Shown here piece by piece: positions 32,443-40,822 of a stretch of 64,000 nt of DNA; the stretch's first letter is position 1, and each line of letters begins with the position of its first letter. The notes beneath the pieces are model-generated. The model ran no database searches. It saw only the letters and a program-made list of their open reading frames with translations, and had not been told where the DNA came from. The translations under genes and the position numbers were made by a program. This stretch comes from DATAPD01 sp036265385 (lineage in GTDB: Bacteria; Acidobacteriota; Terriglobia; Terriglobales; Acidobacteriaceae): positions 59,535 to 123,534 of the forward strand of contig DATAPD010000009.1 of NCBI GenBank assembly GCA_036265385.1, in the 5' to 3' direction.

Positions 32443-33270
32443 ATGAGGGAAAGTTCCGCAGATTTCCTTCGAGAGAAGCTATTCGTGTTTGTCGGTGGCC
32501 TACACCGAAGTGGCACGTCTCTCATCCACGAGTGCCTGCGCGATCACCCAGAAATTAGCGGCTTCAGCGGAACAGGTGTGTGGGAAGACGAAGGTCAACA
32601 TCTGCAAACCGTCTTTCAACCCGCACTGAATTTCGGCGGGCCAGGTAAATTCGGATTCGACGCACGTGCTTTCATGGATGAAACGCACGAACTGGTGAGC
32701 GACTTCAGTCGAGACCGATTGTTTGCAGATTGGAAAAGATATTGGAATCTTGAACGCCAGATTCTCATCGAGAAATCTCCCCCGAATTTAGTTCGAACGA
32801 GATTCCTTCAGGCTCTGTTTCCGAACTGCAAGTTCGTCATAGTTCTTCGTCACCCAGTCGCGGTCGCGTATGCCACTAGGAAATGGTCCCGCACCAGCAT
32901 CCCTTCGCTGATCGAGCACTCTCTTCTGTGCTACGAACAATTTCTAAGAGATCTCCCGTATCTTAAGAGTGTTTATATCCTGCGTTACGAAGAATTTGTT
33001 GCCTCACCGCAGCTGGCACTGAATCAGATCACTAATTTCGTTGGTGTCGATAGCATTAACCTGCGCCGAGAAATCAAAGAGAGCATCAACGAGAAATATT
33101 TCGGCAGGTTGGTAAGCGACTGCAGTAAGCCCGTGGTCGGTTGGCACCTGGCACGGCACCTCGCGCGCCGGGAAAGGCGCGCAAACAATTTTGGTTATAG
33201 TCTCACTAAGCGAGAGGTCCTTCGCAGCGCAGGAATTGATGGCTGGCATCGAAGAGTGTTGGCAACTTAA
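32443..33270 (+). CDS. Sulfotransferase family protein
   Basis: A 275-residue enzyme using PAPS to sulfate a sugar or other hydroxyl. The 5'-phosphosulfate loop is FVGGLHRSGTSLIHECL, the 3'-phosphate-binding region is NCKFVIVLRHPVAVAYATRKW, and ILRYEEFVASPQLALNQI is typical of Sulfotransfer_3. The start is uncertain: ATG at 32443 begins just before the fold, while a GTG at 32308 would add 45 residues of unclear value. Divergent from the glycan operon, it may decorate the exported glycan; that is inference from position. Confidence 0.85.
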   Translation: MRESSADFLREKLFVFVGGLHRSGTSLIHECLRDHPEISGFSGTGVWEDEGQHLQTVFQPALNFGGPGKFGFDARAFMDETHELVSDFSRDRLFADWKRYWNLERQILIEKSPPNLVRTRFLQALFPNCKFVIVLRHPVAVAYATRKWSRTSIPSLIEHSLLCYEQFLRDLPYLKSVYILRYEEFVASPQLALNQITNFVGVDSINLRREIKESINEKYFGRLVSDCSKPVVGWHLARHLARRERRANNFGYSLTKREVLRSAGIDGWHRRVLAT

Positions 33271-33367
33271 GAGCGCAACTCGCTGAGTTCCTACCTAAAG
33301 ACAAACTGTTCTTTATCCTGCGACTCAGCCAAGCGTTGATTGCAATAAGGACTGAGCTAGCGCAGCA

Positions 33368-33586
33368 TCAATGGTGCACGAACTTGCGAACAGCAACAAA
33401 GATGACTGCGAAGATCAGCAAGGCGGCGAGTCGGTACCGTCGGGAAAAGAAGCTTGTTTGCTTTTCATTAACGGAACGTGAATACCATCGCCATCCGACC
33501 GTTACGTAGTACCAGCACCAGCCGAGGGTGAAGACCAAAACACCGGTGAGCCCACTCAATAAAGCTTGAATTGTCAATCTGACCAT
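33368..33586 (-). CDS. Small two-helix membrane protein
   Basis: A 72-residue protein with two hydrophobic segments (LSGLTGVLVFTLGWCWYYV; LAALLIFAVIFVAVRKFV) and a polar, basic connection. The function is unknown. It sits alone after the sulfotransferase, on the opposite strand. Confidence 0.55.
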   Translation of the reverse strand: MVRLTIQALLSGLTGVLVFTLGWCWYYVTVGWRWYSRSVNEKQTSFFSRRYRLAALLIFAVIFVAVRKFVHH

Positions 33587-33682
33587 AAGCCACTCGCTTC
33601 AGGTCTGGAACGGCCGTACAGCAAGCAACTGCATCTTGACAAGAAAATCATACACCCGATGCTTCATTTTTAGTGCAGTTTG

Positions 33683-33886
33683 AAATGGTTTGTTAACTTT
33701 CTTGTTACATATCGCAGGCGAGTTCAGGCAGGCCTGTCGACAAGTGAGGCCGTTGCCATCTTTGGGACGGCCGACGAATCAGAGGATTACGGCTGGTTTT
33801 GTGATTCAGGTTTCAAAATGATACGAAGAACCAAGTCCGGAATGCGGATACGCGATGGCGTCGTTCCCGTCTGCACTAGAGTCTGA
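33683..33886 (+). CDS. Possible small hypothetical protein
   Basis: A short frame of about 67 codons ending at 33886, with a start near 33680-33683 and no strong ribosome site. It has sequence RRRVQAGLSTSEAVAIFGTA and no recognised domain. It overlaps the 3' end of the convergent GNAT gene by 11 bp. Low support. Confidence 0.25.
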   Translation, partial: KWFVNFLVTYRRRVQAGLSTSEAVAIFGTADESEDYGWFCDSGFKMIRRTKSGMRIRDGVVPVCTRV

Positions 33887-34385
33887 TTTCCATTTCGTTC
33901 GAGACTTCAAAACCTAGGGATTCGTAAAGAGGTCGGCCTTCGTCGCTAGCGTGGAGTCCAACCTTAGGAAAGCCTTCGCGGCGGACCCAGTCCATCATGA
34001 CGAGCATGAGTTGCCGGGCAATGCCGCGGCGGCGGAATTCTTTTTCTGTGTACATGTTGAGGATCATGGCTCGACGCGGATGAAGTCCGCCGGGGTGTGC
34101 GGGCCAATGGCTGATCACGATGCCACCGCCGGCGACGACCTTGCGATCCGATGTTTCAGCGAGGAATCCTCGGTAGGACCCGTCTACGATGGCAGAGCGG
34201 AAGTACTTCTCAGAGGTAACCTCCATGATGTCGAGCGCCCGGGTGTCCCGTTTACCCATGTCCTCATACATCGAGCGGCGATGGTGGAGGATGGTGCGAA
34301 TGTCGTCGAGCGTGGCAGGGCGAATATGAATTGTGGCCAATGATGTTTGAGAGCCCGTCATGGCAGGATGATCGTACCTCAGCAC
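33876..34385 (-). CDS. GNAT family N-acetyltransferase
   Basis: A 169-residue acyl-CoA-dependent acetyltransferase. The family's motifs are present: IRPATLDDIRTILHHRRSMY at the start, GGGIVISHW, MILNMYTEKEFRRRGIARQL (the acetyl-CoA-binding R/Q-x2-G-x-G/A loop), and FPKVGLHASDEGRPLYESLG. The start may be at the internal ATG of MTGSQTS. The substrate is unknown. It is divergent from queD, whose start lies about 100 bp away. Confidence 0.88.
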   Translation of the reverse strand: MLRYDHPAMTGSQTSLATIHIRPATLDDIRTILHHRRSMYEDMGKRDTRALDIMEVTSEKYFRSAIVDGSYRGFLAETSDRKVVAGGGIVISHWPAHPGGLHPRRAMILNMYTEKEFRRRGIARQLMLVMMDWVRREGFPKVGLHASDEGRPLYESLGFEVSNEMEIRL

Positions 34386-34489
34386 GTGGCGGAAGTGGCC
34401 ACGGAGAGTTCGCGAAAAAGCGATAAAATAAGCGATTAGGTATTGGACTCGGTGCTGGCTGTGTGATCGCCGGACGAGGCGAGGGAAGG

Positions 34490-34873
34490 GTGTACGAAGT
34501 CACCGTAGACGATACATTCGCAGCCGGACACTATCTGCGTAATTACAAGGGAAAGTGTGAGAACCCACACGGCCACAATTACAAGGTAAGAGTCACGCTG
34601 GCTGGGCGCGAACTGGATAGAGCCGGGCTGTTGCTGGATTTCAAAGACCTGCGGGAAGTCATGAAGCATGTCATTGATCGGCTTGATCACCAAATGATTA
34701 ATGACGTCGAGCCGTTTAAAGTATTGAATCCCTCCGCCGAGAATCTTGCGAAGTACTTCTTCGATGAGACCAATGTGCGTTTGAAGAGTGTCACCAATGG
34801 GCGAGTCTTCGTGAAAGACGTCACGATTTACGAAACGGACACGACTACTGCGAAATATTCGGAAGAACAGTAG
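34490..34873 (+). CDS. queD: 6-carboxytetrahydropterin synthase (QueD)
   Basis: A 127-residue enzyme converting dihydroneopterin triphosphate to 6-carboxy-tetrahydropterin, an early step of queuosine synthesis. Zinc ligands and catalytic residues are visible in FAAGHYLRNYKGKCENPHGH (three His and the Cys). LLDFKDLREVM, LDHQMIND and the late YET glutamate follow. GTG at 34490 (V-Y-E-V) is preferred because QueD proteins usually begin M-Y-x-V; in-frame GTG at 34463 is possible. It leads the rightward queD-queE-queC series. Confidence 0.93.
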   Translation: MYEVTVDDTFAAGHYLRNYKGKCENPHGHNYKVRVTLAGRELDRAGLLLDFKDLREVMKHVIDRLDHQMINDVEPFKVLNPSAENLAKYFFDETNVRLKSVTNGRVFVKDVTIYETDTTTAKYSEEQ

Positions 34874-34953
34874 TCGCGAACCAGTGGTCAGCAATAAGAA
34901 CTTCTTCCGGAATGACTGCTGACTACGAGTCACTAATCACTAGTCATTGAATC

Positions 34954-35637
34954 ATGCAGATTACGGAAATTTATAAATCGCTGCAGGGCGAATCGACGCA
35001 TGCGGGGCTGCCTTGCGTGTTCGTGCGGCTGACGGGCTGTAATCTGCGATGCTCCTGGTGCGACACCGAATATAGCTTCTATGGCGGAAAGAAGTTGAGC
35101 GCTGAGGAAGTCTTCCGTGAGGTAGAGAAACTGAGTCCAAATGGTGGACTCGTGGAGATTACCGGCGGAGAACCGATGCTGCAGGAACGAGATCTGGTTC
35201 CGTTCATGGAACGATTGATTGCTGCAGGGTACACGGTTCTTATGGAGACAAGCGGAGAGCGGCCGTTGGCGCGTGTTCCGAAACCCGTAATCAAGATCGT
35301 GGACGTGAAATGTCCGGATTCCGGCGAGCCGGATACGTTCGACATAGAAAATTTAGAAACGCTGGAACCCCACGACGAAGTAAAGTTCGTGGTGAGTGAT
35401 CGTGTGGACTACGAGTTCGCGCGGGATTTCATTCGCCGCCACCAGCTGAATCAGATTGTCGGAGCCGTTCTTTTGTCGCCCGCGTTCCGGAAGGAAGCGT
35501 CAGGCGCACGGGACGCGTCCCAGTGTCTGCTCGATCCGCAAGAGTTGGCCGAATGGATGCTCGCGGACAACGTCCCGGCGCGGTTAGGGCTGCAGTTGCA
35601 CAAGTTCATTTGGGATCCAGCGGTAAAAGGGGTGTAG
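34954..35637 (+). CDS. queE: 7-carboxy-7-deazaguanine synthase (QueE), radical SAM
   Basis: A 227-residue radical SAM enzyme that rearranges 6-carboxytetrahydropterin to 7-carboxy-7-deazaguanine. IYKSLQGESTHAGLPCVFVR begins the fold. The 4Fe-4S cluster site is GCNLRCSWCDTEYSF (C-x3-C-x2-C), and the SAM-binding strand is VEITGGEPM. KIVDVKCPDSGEP and VKFVVSDRVDYEFA are further QueE features. It lies 80 bp after queD with a repeat-rich spacer. Confidence 0.94.
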   Translation: MQITEIYKSLQGESTHAGLPCVFVRLTGCNLRCSWCDTEYSFYGGKKLSAEEVFREVEKLSPNGGLVEITGGEPMLQERDLVPFMERLIAAGYTVLMETSGERPLARVPKPVIKIVDVKCPDSGEPDTFDIENLETLEPHDEVKFVVSDRVDYEFARDFIRRHQLNQIVGAVLLSPAFRKEASGARDASQCLLDPQELAEWMLADNVPARLGLQLHKFIWDPAVKGV

Positions 35638-35745
35638 CAGTATTTGGCAGTTAGCATTTAGCGAGCACCCAGCAATCAGCATTCAGTCGTTTGGGCCGAA
35701 GGAAGAATTCTAAGTGCGAAATGCTAAACGCTAATTGCTAAGTGC
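35638..35745. repeat. Imperfect heptamer-like repeats between queE and queC
   Basis: The spacer is made of AGCATTTAGC/AGCAATCAGCATTCAG-like words (about 35646-35690), then inverted versions (AAATGCTAAACGCTAATTGC near 35720-35740), giving a degenerate palindrome. Related runs occur near 34885-34945, 36505-36560 and 37735-37762 in neighbouring gaps. Confidence 0.45.
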
Positions 35746-35805
35746 CTGATCTGCGCGGCAATAGCGTTTTCGAGTTCCTGCATTTGTTGTGCATCTAACC
35801 CCTGT

Positions 35806-36498
35806 ATGAATTCCAATCCTCAACGCGCGGTTGTTCTCCTAAGTGGAGGGATGGATTCGTGCGTGTGTGCCGCGTTAGCGGCGCGGGATTATGACGCAGC
35901 GGCCGTCCACGTGAGCTACGGCCAGCGTACGGAAGACCGCGAGCGGAACTCCTCCGTTGCGATCTGCGATCGACTAGGCATTCGGGATCGGCTCCTGGTC
36001 AAGAACGATGCTTTGCGAGCAATTGGAGGGTCGGCCCTCACAGACTGGAACATCGCCGTGCCGGAGTCGCACGAAGTTGGCCGGAACATTCCTGTAACGT
36101 ATGTTCCCTTCCGCAATGCGCATTTTTTGGCAGTGGCTGTGAGTTGGGCCGAAGTGTTAGGGGCGAGCAAGGTCTTTATCGGAGCCGTCGAACCCGACAG
36201 CAGTGGCTACCCGGATTGCCGTCCAGCCTACTATCGCGCCTTTAATGATGTTGTCCGAACTGGCACAAAAGACGGTCAGATCGAAATCGTGACTCCGCTG
36301 ATTGCAATGCATAAAGCGGAGATTGTGAGGCTTGGCCTTGAATTGGGCGCTCCGTTCGATTTAACGTGGTCATGCTACAGCCGAGATGATCGAGCCTGTG
36401 GTGTTTGCGACAGCTGTCAGCTGCGGTTACGGGCATTCGCCGATGCTGGAGTGAAAGACCCAATTCAGTATGAAGCGCATCCGGTGAGTGCGACGTGA
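35806..36498 (+). CDS. queC: 7-cyano-7-deazaguanine synthase (QueC)
   Basis: A 230-residue ATP-dependent enzyme making preQ0 from 7-carboxy-7-deazaguanine and ammonia. The PP-loop is VVLLSGGMDSCVCAALAA. YVPFRNAHFLAVAVSWAEVL and the SSGYPDCRPAYY segment are typical. The zinc-binding end, WSCYSRDDRACGVCDSCQLR, has the four Cys. It is separated from queE by 168 bp of imperfect repeats, so it may be an independent transcript. QueF and the insertion enzyme Tgt are not in the window. Confidence 0.94.
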   Translation: MNSNPQRAVVLLSGGMDSCVCAALAARDYDAAAVHVSYGQRTEDRERNSSVAICDRLGIRDRLLVKNDALRAIGGSALTDWNIAVPESHEVGRNIPVTYVPFRNAHFLAVAVSWAEVLGASKVFIGAVEPDSSGYPDCRPAYYRAFNDVVRTGTKDGQIEIVTPLIAMHKAEIVRLGLELGAPFDLTWSCYSRDDRACGVCDSCQLRLRAFADAGVKDPIQYEAHPVSAT

Positions 36499-36592
36499 TT
36501 GGTGATTCTTGATGGTTGATTTGCTTCGAAAGAAAATCAGCCATCAAAAATCGGCAATCATAATTTTAAGCAGTGTGCCGGGAGGCAAAAAG

Positions 36593-37729
36593 ATGAAACA
36601 ACGTGTCGCGGTATTCGTGCTTTGCGCGCTGGTTGCAACCTTGTGTGCGGTGCCAGCGTTTGCGCAGGCGACGGGTAGCGTAAAGGGTGTTTGCAAGGAC
36701 ATGGAAGGCAATCCCATTGCGGACGCTCAAGTGGAATGGATGAGCACCGAGACGGGGCGTAAGTACAACCTCAAGACCAATAAAAAGGGCGAATACTTCT
36801 CGCTCGGAATTGCTCCCGGCAAATACAAAGTCACTCTCACCAAAGAAGGCAAGATGCTTTACAACTTCAATGGTGTCTCGGTGGGTGCCGATGAATTGGT
36901 GCTCGACTTCGATCTGAAGAAGGAACAGGCGTCGCAGGCCCAGGGACAAGGACTGACGCCGGAGCAAATCAAGCAGCAGCAGGAAGCTCAAGCCAAAGCC
37001 ACGAAAGAACAGACCACGGTTAAGTCGCTGAACGAAAAGCTAAACGCCGCGAATCAAGCGTCGCAAGCCGGCGATTACGATACGGCGATCGCAACGCTGA
37101 CCGAGGCGACCCAGATTGATGCCACCCGCGACCTGCTTTGGTTCAAATTAGCTGACGCGCAACGCATGTCGGCTCCGAAGCAAACCGATCCTGCGGAGAA
37201 GACGAAGCGCTTCGAAGCGGCCGTCCAGAGTTATCAGAAGGCTATCGAGCTGAAGGAACATCCACCGGAGGGAATGAAGCCGGATCCAGATGCGAACGTG
37301 AAACTCGCGGCCTACTACAACAACCTTGCAGAAGCGTATGCGAAATCCGGCAAGGTTGATGATTCGGTCAAGACCTATAGCAAGGCGGCGGAGCTGGACC
37401 CTACCAAGGCCGGGCAGTATCAGTTCAACGTGGGAGCAGTCTTAACCAACGCTGGCCGCGTCGATGATGCGATTGCCGCCTTCGACAAAGTGATCGCGGC
37501 CGATCCGAATAAAGCCGACGCCTATTACTGGAAAGGCGTAAACATGATAGGGAAAGCCACACTGAAAGGCGAAAAGATGGTAGCGCCAGACGGCACGGCA
37601 GAGCAGTTCCAGAAGTATCTGGAGCTGGCGCCGACGGGAAACTATGCTGAGCCAGCGAAGCAGATGTTGGCGAGCATCGGTGGAACCGTCGAGACGCAGT
37701 TCGGGAAGAAGAAGGCTACGAAGAAGTAG
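36593..37729 (+). CDS. Exported TPR protein with carboxypeptidase-regulatory-like domain
   Basis: A 378-residue secreted protein. A signal peptide (MKQRVAVFVLCALVATLCAV, cut after AFA) is followed by a beta-sandwich regulatory-like domain (residues ~25-100; GVCKDMEGNPIADAQVEW, FSLGIAPGKYKVTL) and a Gln/Ala-rich coiled linker. Four or so TPR repeats follow (YDTAIATLTEATQIDATRDL; AYYNNLAEAYAKSGKVDDSV; DDAIAAFDKVIAADPNKADA). It probably scaffolds protein contacts in the periplasm. The ATG at 36593 follows GGGAGG. An intrinsic terminator follows. Confidence 0.85.
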   Translation: MKQRVAVFVLCALVATLCAVPAFAQATGSVKGVCKDMEGNPIADAQVEWMSTETGRKYNLKTNKKGEYFSLGIAPGKYKVTLTKEGKMLYNFNGVSVGADELVLDFDLKKEQASQAQGQGLTPEQIKQQQEAQAKATKEQTTVKSLNEKLNAANQASQAGDYDTAIATLTEATQIDATRDLLWFKLADAQRMSAPKQTDPAEKTKRFEAAVQSYQKAIELKEHPPEGMKPDPDANVKLAAYYNNLAEAYAKSGKVDDSVKTYSKAAELDPTKAGQYQFNVGAVLTNAGRVDDAIAAFDKVIAADPNKADAYYWKGVNMIGKATLKGEKMVAPDGTAEQFQKYLELAPTGNYAEPAKQMLASIGGTVETQFGKKKATKK

Positions 37730-37767
37730 CTAAAGTTCAGCAGTCAGCTATCAGCCTTCAGCAATAG

Positions 37768-37798
37768 AAGGACAGCGCACCGGCTGTCCTTTATTTTT
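37768..37798 (+). terminator. Intrinsic terminator after the TPR gene
   Basis: AAGGACAGC (37768-37776) pairs with GCTGTCCTT (37783-37791), followed by TATTTTT. It lies 39 bp past the stop codon and is convergent with the GlsB-like gene. Confidence 0.75.
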
Positions 37799-37837
37799 GA
37801 CGCGCACGGCAGAACCGCGACTGTGAAAAAGTCAGCG

Positions 37838-38095
37838 TCAAACTGCTGCCCGTCTTCGAGTGAAGAAGTGGTAGATGGCGAGCAGAATGATGGCTCCTAT
37901 CACGGACATGATGAAGCCAGCAGATTGCCCTTCCTGATAAAGCCCAACCGCACGTCCGATCCATGTTCCGACGAGTGATCCGGCAATACCAAGCAGGATG
38001 GTGATGATGAAACCGCTCGGATCTTTACCGGGCATGATGAGCTTGGCGACAGCCCCGATGATGAGGCCGATCAGAATTACCCAGAGCCAGTGCAT
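37838..38095 (-). CDS. GlsB/YeaQ/YmgE family membrane protein
   Basis: An 85-residue inner-membrane protein with three hydrophobic segments. WLWVILIGLIIGAVAKLIMP opens the protein, then GFIITILLGIAGSLVGTWIG and FIMSVIGAIILLAIYHFFTR follow. The family (transglycosylase-associated protein, GlsB) is stress-linked, but its biochemistry is unknown. The ATG at 38095 with GGAGAGG upstream is chosen over a longer frame from 38191. Confidence 0.9.
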   Translation of the reverse strand: MHWLWVILIGLIIGAVAKLIMPGKDPSGFIITILLGIAGSLVGTWIGRAVGLYQEGQSAGFIMSVIGAIILLAIYHFFTRRRAAV

Positions 38096-38352
38096 AGTGT
38101 CCTCTCCAATTGCGGAAAGCATAAGACCGCGCTTGGCCAGGAGTACATACAGTGTTTTCTGGCTAAATGCTGCGGACTTCGGCACGGCCAAACTCCACGA
38201 GGAGAAGTCCTTTTAGCACAGCAGGTTACCAAGGTCGCTGCACTCAATGACTCTCGCCGGTTGCCGATAGAAACAGTAAAGTCTGTACTAGGAATCAAGG
38301 TTTTTGGTCTGTCTCCCGTCTGTGGCCAAACTGAGAGTTGGAGTGTGTGCGT

Positions 38353-39486
38353 ATGGCGTCCGCGGGCCATGCCCCGATCAAAGTTGATCTGGAAGGTAAA
38401 GGCGGACGTCCGCAGACCCACGACTTGTTGGCTGCGATGCTGAACGCATCTGAGCGCGTCAGCGATCTGATCTTTTCGCCAGGGCGGCCGCCCCAAGTCG
38501 AAATTCATGGACAGTTGGTGCCCGCGCAGGGTGTAGCTCCGATGACGGCCGACGATACTCGGCGCATTGCCGCCGACCTCATCGGGGACAACAAACAAGC
38601 ATTAACGACATTACGCGAGCAGGGCTCCTGCGATATCTCATACGGACTGCCGGGAGTTGCAAGATTTCGGGTGAACCTGTTTATCCAGCGGGGCAGCTGC
38701 GCGATCGTCATGCGCGTGATTCCGACCGTGATTCCGGATCTTGCAAAGCTGAAATTGCCATCGCAAATCGCCGACGTGGCGCACGTCCGAAATGGGATCG
38801 TTCTTGTCACCGGAGGAACAAGCAGCGGGAAGTCATCAACCTTGGCGGCGTTGCTGGACCGGATCAACAGTGAGTACTGCTATCACATCGTGACGGTCGA
38901 AGATCCGATTGAGTTTCTGCACAATCACAAGAAATCGACGGTGCACCAGCGGGAACTGCACAGCGATGCTCCAAATTTCGCTTTGGCATTGCGGGCAGCG
39001 TTGCGACAGGCGCCGCGGGTGATCCTGGTGGGTGAAGTGCGCGACCGCGAGACATTTGAAATCGTGCTTGAGGCAGCGGAAAACGGTCACTTGGTGCTTT
39101 CGACGATGAACACGGTCGACGCATCGAAAACGATCGAGCGAATTGTGAATGCCTGCGCAGTTACAGAACAAGCGAGCATTCGCGATCGCCTGGCGAAAAC
39201 GCTGCGCTACATCATCTCGCAAAGATTAGTACCGCGGGCCGATCAAAATGGCAGAGTAGCGGTAGTCGAGATCATGAAGTCCAACGCGCGCACTCGCGAG
39301 TGCATTGAGCACGGAGACAAGCCCGGCAGAGCAATGCTGGATGCGTTGAAGGCGGGCGAAGGTGAAGGAATGCAATACTTCGATGGCGAGATTGCGAAGC
39401 TCGTGCGGGCAGGTACCGTCGATCTCGAAACGGGACTCTTCTACGCATCCAATGCGACGGTGCTCGGGCAAGAACTGGCCCGCTAG
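38353..39486 (+). CDS. PilT-like twitching-motility ATPase paralogue
   Basis: A 377-residue secretion-superfamily ATPase. The N-terminal domain (LLAAMLNASERVSDLIFSPG) and the C-terminal RecA fold are present: P-loop LVTGGTSSGKSSTLAALL, Asp box TVEDPIEFLH, Walker B VILVGEVRDRETFEIVLEAA. Compared with canonical PilT, the His-box TLHT reads TMNT, the RxDP before Walker B reads RQAP, and the P-loop GPTGSGKST reads GGTSSGKSS. It could be a PilT/PilU-type retraction accessory. It is not next to other pilus genes. ATG 38353 is chosen; TTG 38338 is possible. Confidence 0.8.
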   Translation: MASAGHAPIKVDLEGKGGRPQTHDLLAAMLNASERVSDLIFSPGRPPQVEIHGQLVPAQGVAPMTADDTRRIAADLIGDNKQALTTLREQGSCDISYGLPGVARFRVNLFIQRGSCAIVMRVIPTVIPDLAKLKLPSQIADVAHVRNGIVLVTGGTSSGKSSTLAALLDRINSEYCYHIVTVEDPIEFLHNHKKSTVHQRELHSDAPNFALALRAALRQAPRVILVGEVRDRETFEIVLEAAENGHLVLSTMNTVDASKTIERIVNACAVTEQASIRDRLAKTLRYIISQRLVPRADQNGRVAVVEIMKSNARTRECIEHGDKPGRAMLDALKAGEGEGMQYFDGEIAKLVRAGTVDLETGLFYASNATVLGQELAR

Positions 39487-39534
39487 CCTCCACGACCAAC
39501 CCGAATTCCTGGACTTCTTCTATTATCGTTGGAC

Positions 39535-40758
39535 ATGCCCGACGGAATACTTTCGTTCGAAGACGCTCGCCACGCGGTGGAGAAGCACTGCGCGACGGTG
39601 TCCCCCGGGAAGATCGAATTGGTTGAACTGACGGAAGCCGGGGGAAGAGTGCTGGCCGAACAACTGAAGGCTGATCGGGATTTTCCGCCTTTCCCACGTG
39701 CGACTCGAGATGGTTACGCCCTGAGAGCTGAGGACGTAAATAGCGATACGACCAAACTGCACTTGATAGGAGAAATTCGCGCGGGATCGGCAGAATCAAA
39801 CTGCCCGGTGAGCAGCGGCGAAGCCGTGCGCATCATGACGGGGGCGCCCGTCCCGGCAGGCGCGAACGCAGTGGTCATGGTGGAGTACACGGAAGAGTCG
39901 GGGAATTCCGTGGTAGTACGGCGTAGAGTTGCAGCTGGTGAGAATCTCGTACCGACCGGATCTGAGGCGAAGCGCGGAGACGTGCTGATCGAGCCCGGCG
40001 ACCGTCTTGACGAGGCAGGGATCGCGATCGCAGCTTCGATTGGGGCGACTCGTTTGAAGGTTTATTCGCGGCCCACGGTCGCGGTACTTGCAACAGGAGA
40101 CGAAATCGTCGACGTAGCGGCCACTCCTGCGGAAAACCAGATTCGCAACTCAAATACCTATTCGCTGGCAGCACAGATAAAAATGGCTGGAGCGGATCCA
40201 GTGTTGCTGCCGATTGCTCCCGATGAGCCACGCCGATTACGAGAACTGATCGAGGAAGGCTTGCGGGCAGATCTGCTGCTGCTGGCGGGCGGCGTTTCGA
40301 TGGGTAAGTACGACCTGGTGGAGCAGGTTCTCAATGATCTCGGGGCAGAATTCATTTTTACTGGCGCCAAGATCCAGCCGGGCAAACCAATCGTGTTCGG
40401 GAAGGTCCGTGACAAATATTTCTTTGGGCTACCGGGAAATCCCGTTTCAACGATGGTCACCTTCGAATTGTTTGCACGGCCAATGATCGAGGCTCTCAGC
40501 GGGGAAAAACTATGTAAGCTGATCTTCTCGCAGGCTCGATTGCGTTCGGACATTCGAGTGAAGACTGGATTGAAGCGTTTTCTGCCGGGCGTTCTTTCCG
40601 GGGAGTTCGAGCAGGTGGAAGTGGAACTTGCGGCTTGGCAGGGTTCGGGAGACATCGCGGCTACGGTTCGGGCAAATTGCTTCGTCGTAATTCCATCGGA
40701 TCGAGAGCGGCTCGGGGCCGGGGAATGGGTGGCGGTGTTAAGGAAAAACAATTCCTGA
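39535..40758 (+). CDS. moeA: Molybdopterin molybdenumtransferase (MoeA)
   Basis: A 407-residue enzyme inserting molybdate into adenylylated molybdopterin, the last common step of molybdenum cofactor synthesis. Domain hallmarks: FPPFPRATRDGYALRAEDV, AVRIMTGAPVPAGANAVVM, IGATRLKVYSRPTVAVLATG, ENQIRNSNTYSL, LLLAGGVSMGKYD and FGLPGNPVSTMVTFELF. The ATG at 39535 is preferred over TTG 39529. It is followed by moaC, a response regulator and mogA in the same direction with short gaps. Confidence 0.95.
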   Translation: MPDGILSFEDARHAVEKHCATVSPGKIELVELTEAGGRVLAEQLKADRDFPPFPRATRDGYALRAEDVNSDTTKLHLIGEIRAGSAESNCPVSSGEAVRIMTGAPVPAGANAVVMVEYTEESGNSVVVRRRVAAGENLVPTGSEAKRGDVLIEPGDRLDEAGIAIAASIGATRLKVYSRPTVAVLATGDEIVDVAATPAENQIRNSNTYSLAAQIKMAGADPVLLPIAPDEPRRLRELIEEGLRADLLLLAGGVSMGKYDLVEQVLNDLGAEFIFTGAKIQPGKPIVFGKVRDKYFFGLPGNPVSTMVTFELFARPMIEALSGEKLCKLIFSQARLRSDIRVKTGLKRFLPGVLSGEFEQVEVELAAWQGSGDIAATVRANCFVVIPSDRERLGAGEWVAVLRKNNS

Positions 40759-40822
40759 TTTTCACGGTTTCAAAGTTTCAGATCTCTAATTTCGAGGAAG
40801 CAAACCGAGAAGGATTGGATCT

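Noticed and set aside
34386..34489. preQ1 riboswitch before queD
   Set aside because: I see no convincing preQ1 pseudoknot pattern in this short gap.
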